The notes beneath the pieces are model-generated. The model was not told the origin of the DNA. It saw only the letters and a program-made list of their open reading frames with translations, and did no database searches. The position numbers and the translations under genes were made by a program. A stretch of DNA of 14,937 nucleotides from Acetofilamentum sp. (GTDB lineage: Bacteria > Bacteroidota > Bacteroidia > Bacteroidales > JAFGXI01), in the NCBI GenBank assembly GCA_020720565.1, contig DYOK01000009.1:1-14937 (forward strand). The letters are read 5' to 3'. Below are positions 6,923-14,063 of the stretch, piece by piece (position 1 is the stretch's first letter; each line of letters begins with the position of its first letter).

Positions 6923-9721
6923 TCAACAATTGCGTAGCTTTTCTTTTAAATAAAACCCAGTTTTTGATTCGGTGCAAGCCGCAATGTGTTCTGGCGTACC
7001 TTGTGCAACAATGTATCCACCTTTGTCGCCACCTTCGGGCCCCATGTCGATTATCCAATCTGCCGACTTTATTACTTCGAGATTGTGCTCAATAATCAAA
7101 ACCGTGTGACCTTTGTCTACCAATGCATTAATGGCAAAGAGTAACTTTTTGATATCGTTAAAATGCAAGCCTGTGGTAGGCTCATCAAATACAAATAAAA
7201 CGTGCCCTTGTCGTTCTTTCCCAAGAAAAGAAGCCAATTTTATTCTTTGCGATTCGCCCCCACTCAGTGTATTCGAGGCTTGTCCTAAGTGCACATAGCC
7301 AAGCCCCACAGTAGACAATAACTGAAGACGTTGTAATATTTTTTGTTCGGTATTTCCCCTCTGCGTTTTAAAAAAATCGATAGCCTCGTCAACTGTCATG
7401 TCGAGAATATCAAAAATATTTTTGCCTTGATACATGACATCGAGCACCTCTTGTTTGTAGCGTTTTCCGTTACAACTTTCACAGGTCAAATATACATCGG
7501 CCATAAATTGCATCTCCACTTTTATTTGACCATCGCCTTGACACTCGTCGCATCGTCCGCCTTCGACATTAAACGAAAAATGTCCGCTTTTTAAGCCATT
7601 TTGTTTGGCGAGTTGCTGATTTGAAAACAGCAAACGAATATCGTCGAAAGCCTTGATATAAGTTACTGGGTTAGAGCGCGACGATTTGCCAATTGGATTT
7701 TGATCGACATATTCGATTTGAGTAATTCTCTGATAATCGCCGGTAATCCTTTCGTATTTTCCAGTTTGCTCCCCTACTTCGCCTAACATTTTTTGTATGG
7801 TAGGGTACAATATCTTTTTAACAATCGACGACTTACCAGAGCCGCTGACGCCAGTAATGACAGATAAAATTTTGAGTGGAATTTTAACATCAATGGCTTT
7901 GAGATTGTTTTCGCGAGCACCAATAATTTCGACAAAACTATTCCACGGGCGTCGGATTTTGGGAACATCAATTTTCTGAACACCCGACAAATATTGAGCT
8001 GTGAGGCTTTTGGGATATTTAAGAAGTGCTTCCAAAGTGCCTTGAAACACCACTTCGCCTCCTAACAAACCCGCCAGTGGCCCCATATCAATCACTTCGT
8101 CAGCTTGACGCATAATGTCCTCGTCGTGTTCTACAACCAAAACAGTATTCCCTAACTTTTGAAGTCTGCGTAAAACTGTGATTAGCCGTTCGGTATCGTG
8201 CGAGTGTAAGCCAATACTAGGCTCGTCGAGTATATATAACGAGCCCACTAAACTACTCCCAATAGATGTTGCTAAATTGATGCGTTGCGACTCGCCGCCT
8301 GAGAGCGTCGACGACAAGCGATTTAAAGTGAGATAAGCTAAACCAACGTCGATAAGGAAATGTATTCTTGATCTAATTTCGGTTAGTATTCGTTTCGAAA
8401 TTTGCGAATCGTGAGCATCTAACACCAGCGAATCGAAAAAAAGCTGCAAATCGACAATTGACAAGTCGACCAAGTCGGCTATCGATTTTCCACCTACTTT
8501 AACATATAACGCTTGTGGACGCAAGCGCTTTCCTTTACAACTGGGGCATGTGGTTTTACCTCTATAGCGGGACAAAATCACCCTATTCTGAATTTTATAA
8601 CTTTCCTTTTCGAGCATATGAAAAAAAGCATTCAAACCCGAAAAATGTGAGTTACCAGTCCAAAGCAACTCAACTTGCTCGTCGTTTAACGAATAAATCG
8701 GTTTATGAATTGGAAAATCGAATTTAGGTGCTGCATAAATTAATTCATCTTTCCATGTCGAAAACTTTTCTCCTCTCCAAGGCTGAATGACCTCTTGATA
8801 TATAGACAAATTTTTATTCGGCATGACCAAATCGGCGTCAATTCCTATAGTTTTCCCGAAACCCTCGCATCGAGTACAAGCACCAATAGGATTGTTGAAG
8901 GTAAATAAATTAACATCGGGCACCTCAAATTTAATCCCATCTGCTTCGAATTGGCTCGAAAAATCGTGGGTTTTCATTCCATTTGCAGCATCAACAAGAA
9001 TGCTACAAAAACCATGACCTTCGTAAAAAGCAGTTTGTACAGAATCGGCCACCCGATTGAGTAACGATTCTTCTTGACACGATTTTATTCTATCGATAAG
9101 CAAATGAACTTGTTTTTTGGCCCATTTTTTAAGAATCGAAAAATCAGTAATTAAAGTTTCGATTTGATGCAATTCCTTATCGAGAATCAGTCGCGAAAAA
9201 CCTTGACTTTGAATTAATGTAAGCTGTTCGACCAGTTCATCTTTTGATTTTAAAGTAAATGGACTTGCTATATAAACCTTTGTATCGACAGGCAATCCCG
9301 TTACAAAATCGACCACATCTTGTACAGAATGGCGTTTAACCAACAGGCCTGACACGGGTGAAATGGTTTTGCCAATGCGGGCATACAATAGTTTTAGATA
9401 ATCGTAAATCTCTGTCGATGTACCCACCGTCGAACGGGGGTTGGTGGTATTCACTCTTTGCTCGATAGCTATCGATGGCGGGATTCCAAAGATGAGATCG
9501 ACCTCGGGTTTCTGAATTTTTCCGAGAAATTGACGCGCGTAAGACGACAAACTTTCGACATATCGACGTTGTCCTTCGGCATAAAGTGTGTCGAATGCCA
9601 AAGATGACTTGCCACTGCCAGAAACGCCAGTTATTACAATTAACTGATTTCTAGCTATTTCGATATTCACATTTTTAAGATTATGAACTTTCGCTCCCTT
9701 AACAATGATTTTTTTTTGCAT
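6923..9721 (-). CDS. uvrA: Excinuclease ABC subunit A
   Basis: UvrA is the damage-sensing ATPase of nucleotide excision repair; it loads UvrB at lesions. At 932 residues it is full length (E. coli 940). Both ATPase modules are intact: Walker A GVSGSGKSS at 32-40 and 624-632, signatures LSGGESQR at 473-480 and 819-826, and Walker B LDEPSIGLH and FDEPTTGLH. The UvrB-binding insert (about 125-245) is present, which argues against UvrA2. Two zinc modules are kept: Cys282/Cys285 with Cys392/Cys395, and Cys724/Cys727 with Cys747/Cys750. The third, normally CPxHG plus CPxCG around the UvrB-binding insert, is lost: SPVSG at 121-125 and FEADG at 258-262. The gene reads away from the sigma factor gene and ends inside a repeat-like tract. 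Confidence 0.95.
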   Translation of the reverse strand: MQKKIIVKGAKVHNLKNVNIEIARNQLIVITGVSGSGKSSLAFDTLYAEGQRRYVESLSSYARQFLGKIQKPEVDLIFGIPPSIAIEQRVNTTNPRSTVGTSTEIYDYLKLLYARIGKTISPVSGLLVKRHSVQDVVDFVTGLPVDTKVYIASPFTLKSKDELVEQLTLIQSQGFSRLILDKELHQIETLITDFSILKKWAKKQVHLLIDRIKSCQEESLLNRVADSVQTAFYEGHGFCSILVDAANGMKTHDFSSQFEADGIKFEVPDVNLFTFNNPIGACTRCEGFGKTIGIDADLVMPNKNLSIYQEVIQPWRGEKFSTWKDELIYAAPKFDFPIHKPIYSLNDEQVELLWTGNSHFSGLNAFFHMLEKESYKIQNRVILSRYRGKTTCPSCKGKRLRPQALYVKVGGKSIADLVDLSIVDLQLFFDSLVLDAHDSQISKRILTEIRSRIHFLIDVGLAYLTLNRLSSTLSGGESQRINLATSIGSSLVGSLYILDEPSIGLHSHDTERLITVLRRLQKLGNTVLVVEHDEDIMRQADEVIDMGPLAGLLGGEVVFQGTLEALLKYPKSLTAQYLSGVQKIDVPKIRRPWNSFVEIIGARENNLKAIDVKIPLKILSVITGVSGSGKSSIVKKILYPTIQKMLGEVGEQTGKYERITGDYQRITQIEYVDQNPIGKSSRSNPVTYIKAFDDIRLLFSNQQLAKQNGLKSGHFSFNVEGGRCDECQGDGQIKVEMQFMADVYLTCESCNGKRYKQEVLDVMYQGKNIFDILDMTVDEAIDFFKTQRGNTEQKILQRLQLLSTVGLGYVHLGQASNTLSGGESQRIKLASFLGKERQGHVLFVFDEPTTGLHFNDIKKLLFAINALVDKGHTVLIIEHNLEVIKSADWIIDMGPEGGDKGGYIVAQGTPEHIAACTESKTGFYLKEKLRNC

Positions 9722-9757
9722 CTTACTTGACTTTTTGCTTTTAAGGATATATTTTTA

Positions 9758-9765
9758 CAAAAATA
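9758..9765 (-). promoter_or_regulatory. -7 box upstream of uvrA
   Basis: On the minus strand TATTTTTG matches TAnnTTTG and lies 36 bases before the uvrA ATG. No -33 TTG is seen at 19-21 bases, so this rests on the -7 match alone. I saw no LexA-like palindrome. The remaining spacer up to 9968 is AT-rich with no gene. Confidence 0.4.
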
Positions 9766-9967
9766 AAGCAATGCAAAATACTGTTGCTTTAATATTGAAA
9801 ATAAAAGTATTCAAATAAAGAAATCAATATCTCTGACTTACTTATGATTTTTGTAACGTACATTAAAATTGGTTATTAGCTTAATAAAATCTGACAATAT
9901 ATTACACTAAGTATTTATTCATTTTAACACCTTACGCCTATTGTAAAATTCTACTCTAACCATATTT

Positions 9968-9981
9968 AGGGGGGACACATG
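9968..9981 (+). promoter_or_regulatory. G-rich Shine-Dalgarno-like site before the sigma factor gene
   Basis: AGGGGGGACAC directly precedes the ATG at 9979, with the G-run (9969-9974) four bases upstream. Other genes here start after A/T-rich leaders with no purine-rich site, so this stands out. It can pair in part with the anti-Shine-Dalgarno CCUCC and supports the chosen start. Confidence 0.5.
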
Positions 9982-10557
9982 AAAAAAATAATTGAATCCG
10001 ACAGCGAATTGATCGGACGATTTTTACAAGGCGATAAATCTGGCATCGAATTATTGTTTACCAAACACCAAGACCGTTTATACGGTTACATTTTGTTTTT
10101 GGTTAAACGAGAAGAAGCTGCTGAGGATATATTTCAAGACACATTTTATAGAATATTCCAGTCAATTAGTCAAGGAAAGTACAATGACGATGGGCGTTTT
10201 TTCTCATGGGCATCACGCATAGCTCATAACTTGGTTATCGATTATTTTAGAGACAAAAAGAAATTATCAACGCTTTCGATCGACGACGAAGATGCACCTG
10301 TAGTGCTTAGTACCAGCGATGTGAGTATCGAAGATGTAAAAGTCAATCAGCAATTTCTAAATGAAATTAAAGGACTAATCGACCATTTATCATTAGACCA
10401 ACGCGAAGTCGTTATTATGCGAATGTATCTGGATATGAGCTATAAAGAAATTGCCGAAATAACTCAAGTGAGTATAAACACGTCTTTGGGTCGTATGCGT
10501 TACGCTATACTCAATTTACGTAAATTGGTTAAGGAACATCAAATCTTTGTTCATTGA
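9979..10557 (+). CDS. ECF-type RNA polymerase sigma factor
   Basis: The 192-residue protein has the two domains of a sigma-70 family ECF factor. Region 2 (about 26-95) contains the core-binding AAEDIFQDTFYRIF and the -10 recognition part FFSWASRIAHNLVIDYFRDKKK. A short acidic linker follows (about 100-130). Region 4 (about 133-182) has the helix-turn-helix MSYKEIAEITQVSINTSLGRMR that reads the -35 element. Such factors direct RNA polymerase to stress or envelope gene sets. No anti-sigma gene is adjacent: upstream lies divergent uvrA, downstream a lipoprotein with its own promoter. A hairpin (10569-10588) follows the stop but lacks a T-run. The subgroup and signal are unknown. Confidence 0.92.
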   Translation: MKKIIESDSELIGRFLQGDKSGIELLFTKHQDRLYGYILFLVKREEAAEDIFQDTFYRIFQSISQGKYNDDGRFFSWASRIAHNLVIDYFRDKKKLSTLSIDDEDAPVVLSTSDVSIEDVKVNQQFLNEIKGLIDHLSLDQREVVIMRMYLDMSYKEIAEITQVSINTSLGRMRYAILNLRKLVKEHQIFVH

Positions 10558-10568
10558 TATTGTAATGT

Positions 10569-10588
10569 TTTGATATTTCGTTATCAAA
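10569..10588 (+). other. Hairpin after the sigma factor gene
   Basis: TTTGATA (10569-10575) pairs with TATCAAA (10582-10588) around a 6-base loop, 11 bases after the sigma stop codon. No T-run follows, so it is not a standard intrinsic terminator; it may mark the 3' end of the message. The rest of the 10558-10813 spacer has no gene. Confidence 0.35.
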
Positions 10589-10654
10589 TCGACCAAAGAA
10601 CTCTTCAGAATGTTTTCCTAAAACTTTGAGGATTTTAACTCCTGATTCAAAATT

Positions 10655-10698
10655 TTTAAATTAATATTTTTAATTTAAATTCAAATGTCCTATATTTG
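10655..10698 (+). promoter_or_regulatory. Promoter region of the lipoprotein gene with AT inverted repeat
   Basis: TATATTTG (10691-10698) is an exact TAnnTTTG -7 box. Just upstream, a 9-base inverted repeat (TTTAAATTA at 10655-10663, TAATTTAAA at 10671-10679) covers the -33 position and could be an operator or simply AT-rich upstream DNA. The leader to the ATG at 10814 would be about 110 bases. Confidence 0.5.
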
Positions 10699-10813
10699 TC
10701 AGTTGTAGCAATACACTAACACGAAGTTCCTTACTAACAATTTAAAAACCAACCACTCACATTTAATTGAGTTAATATCGATTAAATCTAAAGGTTATAA
10801 ATGCGTTCAAGAA

Positions 10814-12061
10814 ATGAAAAAACTTAGTTCAATTGGATTTTTCGCCACATTAAGTTTAATCTTATTTGTAGCTAGCTGTACAAAAGAGAAATACGCTCCT
10901 GGCTTAGCCTTGGAATTAAAGCCTTATTTGGTTTATTACGAAGGCACTAAATATATCATCTACGACCAATATGGCAATCCTGCTCCAAACATTCCAGCCG
11001 CAGCTATAAAACAAGGCGATATTCAACAGTACATCGATACGGTAACAAACCTCAAATACACGCGCGACGACAAAGGTGATTTTTGGACTGCTCAATATTT
11101 AAACGCTGTTTATAAATACCCCAAAGCCAAAGCAAGTTCTTATTCGGGTAACGACGTAAACGTTTCGGTTGTTTACGATCAAACAATTGGTGTTGCAGGC
11201 GAGGCGGGTATCGACTTAGGAAAAGCTGGTGAGTATACCTTTACCTATACCGCTGACGACGATGGAGAAACTACTTCTAGGGTAGTTCACTTAAGAGTTT
11301 ACAACCACTTTTACGATTTTGATGACGACTATTACTCAATGGTATCCAAAATTCAAGATGTTGGTGGTGCACCAAATTGCTTATGGCTTCCTAGTTTTCC
11401 TATTAAAGATATCAATATTTACTTCTATTATGGTGAAGTAGGAACAAAATCGACAACTATTGCCGTTGATTTGGCCATCGACGCAAAACTTAGTGTGAAT
11501 CGTTTTTTAAATAATTCAAAGCTTAAAGGGAGTATTAAAGGGCTTGAAATTCCTATAACCAATTATCCAGAAGAGGGATCGCAATGCGTTGTAGGTGCAA
11601 AAAAGACTTTGCCTAACGGAGATATAGTTGATATGATTGAATTAGTACTCCAAGGACCAATTGTTGGAGATGATCCACAAACCTCTGTTGTTGAAGGCGA
11701 TGCATACACAAAATCTGTTAAAGCGGCTAACCCTGGTTGCGATGAAGACACTATTACAACTCTTGTTATTCTAACCAATCGTACACAAAATAATATTACC
11801 ACAGGTCGTATTTATAATATTCCCGTACAAACAGCAGATGGCAAATCGGTTTATACTCCGCTTATTTCGATAGAATATACCATCAAACGATACAAACTGG
11901 TAAACTATGCTTCGGACTACGAAACTAACGACGGTAGAAATTGGAAATTACTCAATACAGCAGGTCAAAACTGGACCAATACATTCCGCGAAACATTTGT
12001 GAAACGTATGTATAGTGGCGGTGAGAATAAAGGAAACGTAATAAATTATAGCAGACATTAA
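10814..12061 (+). CDS. Putative lipoprotein with Ig-like segment, function unknown
   Basis: The 415-residue product begins with a lipoprotein signal peptide: MKK, a hydrophobic stretch (7-20), and the lipobox VASC with the acylated Cys at position 22. It should therefore be anchored in the envelope. Residues about 115-163 end in a pattern (GKAGEYTFTYTADDDG, then RVVHLRVYN) typical of the last strands of bacterial Ig-like or DUF5011-type domains. The rest, rich in Tyr, Asn and Asp with beta-like alternation, matches no family I recognise. There is no SusC/SusD gene nearby, so a polysaccharide-utilisation role is not supported by context. It has its own TATATTTG promoter and a strong terminator and may be monocistronic. 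It might be a target of the upstream sigma factor, but nothing proves that. Confidence 0.85.
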   Translation: MKKLSSIGFFATLSLILFVASCTKEKYAPGLALELKPYLVYYEGTKYIIYDQYGNPAPNIPAAAIKQGDIQQYIDTVTNLKYTRDDKGDFWTAQYLNAVYKYPKAKASSYSGNDVNVSVVYDQTIGVAGEAGIDLGKAGEYTFTYTADDDGETTSRVVHLRVYNHFYDFDDDYYSMVSKIQDVGGAPNCLWLPSFPIKDINIYFYYGEVGTKSTTIAVDLAIDAKLSVNRFLNNSKLKGSIKGLEIPITNYPEEGSQCVVGAKKTLPNGDIVDMIELVLQGPIVGDDPQTSVVEGDAYTKSVKAANPGCDEDTITTLVILTNRTQNNITTGRIYNIPVQTADGKSVYTPLISIEYTIKRYKLVNYASDYETNDGRNWKLLNTAGQNWTNTFRETFVKRMYSGGENKGNVINYSRH

Positions 12062-12084
12062 TATTTTAAAATGTTAAAAAACTG

Positions 12085-12119
12085 ATAGAGCCGTCTCAAT
12101 AGAGTGGCTCTATTTTTTT
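12085..12119 (+). terminator. Rho-independent terminator after the lipoprotein gene
   Basis: ATAGAGCC (12085-12092) pairs with GGCTCTAT (12106-12113), with a small inner CTC/GAG pairing in the loop, and is followed by a run of T. It lies 24 bases after the lipoprotein stop and about 30 bases before the next gene. Confidence 0.88.
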
Positions 12120-12149
12120 ACAAAATCCTTACCTCAAACACTTATCACG

Positions 12150-14063
12150 TTGCCACACGCATATTTTTATCAGCTTAGAATTTTTTTATACAGAATTGCC
12201 ATCTTACTGCTGTGGTTCCAAGCAACACGTTTGATATTTTTTATTTTGAATCTTTCGAGATTCGACGAGCTAAGCACGCTTAGTATCTTGTGGACTTTTG
12301 TCGTTGGAATCCGATTCGATTTAGCTGTTATTGCTATTTTCAATAGTCTTTTTATTCTGCTCAGCATTATCCCTTGGAAAATGATCCAACAGAAATGGTA
12401 TCAGGTCGCTTTAAAAAGCCTTTTTCTTTTCGCAAATTTACCTCTATTACTGGTCAATTTAGCCGATAGCGTTTATTTCAAATATACACAAAGGCGTTCA
12501 ACTTATGATATTATCGATAGCGTAATGGCCGATGATTTCAGATCTATGTTAGGGGCTTATCTACGCGATTATTGGTATATCGATATCGCCGTTTTGGGGC
12601 TTTTCTTGTTGGTCTGGAAATTTTATCCCAGAATCGAAATTAAAACGTGGTCAACGCCCAAAATTACAACAATTGGAATTCAGTGGCTTAGTGTTTTATT
12701 TATTATCGCATTGACTGCTGGTATCATCAGAGGGCTTGATCACCGCCCAATTGCTATTACTTCTGCTTCTAAGTATGTTCATCCACAAGCGGTATCACTA
12801 GCCCTTAATACCCCTTTTACTATTATAAAAACCATTAATAAAGAAGGCCTTGCTTTGCTCCAATATTATAAGGAAGATGAAATTACGAAGTATTTTAGTC
12901 CAATAAAGCAATACCAATCTAAGCCTTTTAATCGTTTAAATGTAGTGGTCATTATTTTAGAGAGCTTTGGGAAAGAATACTCCCATCTGCATAATCCCCA
13001 ATCACCTGGATATACCCCATTTCTTGATTCATTATCACAAAAAGGTTTATACTTTAGATACAGTTTTGCTAATGGGAAACGTTCCATGGAAGCACTACCC
13101 AGTATTTTTAATTCGTCACCCTCTTTGAACGAACGCCCCTACATTACATCGCAATATTCACAAAACAAAACGGAAGGCTTAGCTGGAATTTTACGCCAAA
13201 ATGGATATTATACTGCCTTTATGCATGGCGGAGCCAATGGCACAATGGATTTTGATAAGTTTTGCTTTATGTCGGGATTCGACGATTATTTTGGACGGGA
13301 TCAATATCCTAAAGATAAAGATTATGATGGTCACTGGGGGATATTCGACGAGCCATATTTGAACTATTGTGTTCAAACCATAAACCAATTTAAACAACCA
13401 TTTTTAACAGGAATCTTCACGTTGTCCTCGCATCATCCTTATAATGTGCCTTTAAAATATAAAAATAAATTTCCTAAAGGTACACTTGAAATACACGAAA
13501 GCATTGGGTATACCGATTATGCATTAAGACAATTTTTTCTTTTAGCTCAAAAAGAAAGCTGGTATAATAATACTTTATTTGTAATTACTGCAGACCATAC
13601 TTCGATTAGTGAAACATTTTATTATCAACGTGAATTTGGGGCTTATGCAGTGCCGATAATATTCTACCACCCTAGTCATCCCAACATTGCTCAACACGAC
13701 ACCATTTCTTTAACGCAACAAATTGACATCATGCCTTCCGTTTTGCATTATTTGGGATATAGCAAGCCATTTTATGCCATAGGACAAAGTGTTTTCGATA
13801 GTACCAGAGTGCCTTTTGTAATAAATTTTTCGAATCAAAATTATTGGCTCAGTCAAGGGGAGTATTCGTGTAGTTTTTCGGGAGAAAGCCTCAACTCGAT
13901 ATACAAATTTCGAAGTGATAGCACTTTAAAAAAAGACCTACATTTAAACCCCGAAGCAATTAAAATATGGAATAAAGAACTTTTCCCTCACTTAAAAGCA
14001 GTCATTCAGACCTACAATAACGACATCATACATAACCGAACCTTTGTAAAGCCCACCGATTAA
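12150..14063 (+). CDS. LTA synthase-like membrane phosphotransferase/sulfatase family protein
   Basis: The 637-residue protein has about five membrane helices in its first 195 residues (roughly 10-33, 47-77, 85-107, 142-157, 175-194), then a periplasmic alkaline phosphatase/sulfatase-fold domain. Visible active-site elements are Glu271 in ILESFGKEY, a probable nucleophile Ser312 in NGKRSMEALPS, His428/His429 in SSHHPYNVP, and Asp482-His483 in TADHTS. LtaS and phosphoethanolamine transferases share this layout but use Thr as nucleophile. It likely transfers a phospholipid head group to an envelope acceptor; donor and acceptor are unknown. The TTG at 12150 is chosen because the first in-frame ATG falls after the first membrane segments. 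The stop overlaps the next gene's ATG by one base, implying translational coupling. Confidence 0.85.
   Translation: MPHAYFYQLRIFLYRIAILLLWFQATRLIFFILNLSRFDELSTLSILWTFVVGIRFDLAVIAIFNSLFILLSIIPWKMIQQKWYQVALKSLFLFANLPLLLVNLADSVYFKYTQRRSTYDIIDSVMADDFRSMLGAYLRDYWYIDIAVLGLFLLVWKFYPRIEIKTWSTPKITTIGIQWLSVLFIIALTAGIIRGLDHRPIAITSASKYVHPQAVSLALNTPFTIIKTINKEGLALLQYYKEDEITKYFSPIKQYQSKPFNRLNVVVIILESFGKEYSHLHNPQSPGYTPFLDSLSQKGLYFRYSFANGKRSMEALPSIFNSSPSLNERPYITSQYSQNKTEGLAGILRQNGYYTAFMHGGANGTMDFDKFCFMSGFDDYFGRDQYPKDKDYDGHWGIFDEPYLNYCVQTINQFKQPFLTGIFTLSSHHPYNVPLKYKNKFPKGTLEIHESIGYTDYALRQFFLLAQKESWYNNTLFVITADHTSISETFYYQREFGAYAVPIIFYHPSHPNIAQHDTISLTQQIDIMPSVLHYLGYSKPFYAIGQSVFDSTRVPFVINFSNQNYWLSQGEYSCSFSGESLNSIYKFRSDSTLKKDLHLNPEAIKIWNKELFPHLKAVIQTYNNDIIHNRTFVKPTD

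Noticed and set aside
6901..6935. CAATC-rich tract considered as a CRISPR or tandem array
   Set aside because: The units are short, irregular and without spacers; low-complexity sequence only.
8515..9017. Plus-strand open frames opposite uvrA
   Set aside because: Short frames opposite a conserved gene with no family resemblance; shadows.
9852..9860. TGTAACGTA resembling an ECF -35 element upstream of the sigma gene
   Set aside because: No matching -10 partner could be identified and the lineage's ECF consensus is not certain, so autoregulation is not claimed.
10801..10827. Eight-codon upstream open frame overlapping the lipoprotein start
   Set aside because: An out-of-frame ATG at 10801 ends at TAG 10825-10827. 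This is easily chance, and no attenuator-like structure supports it.
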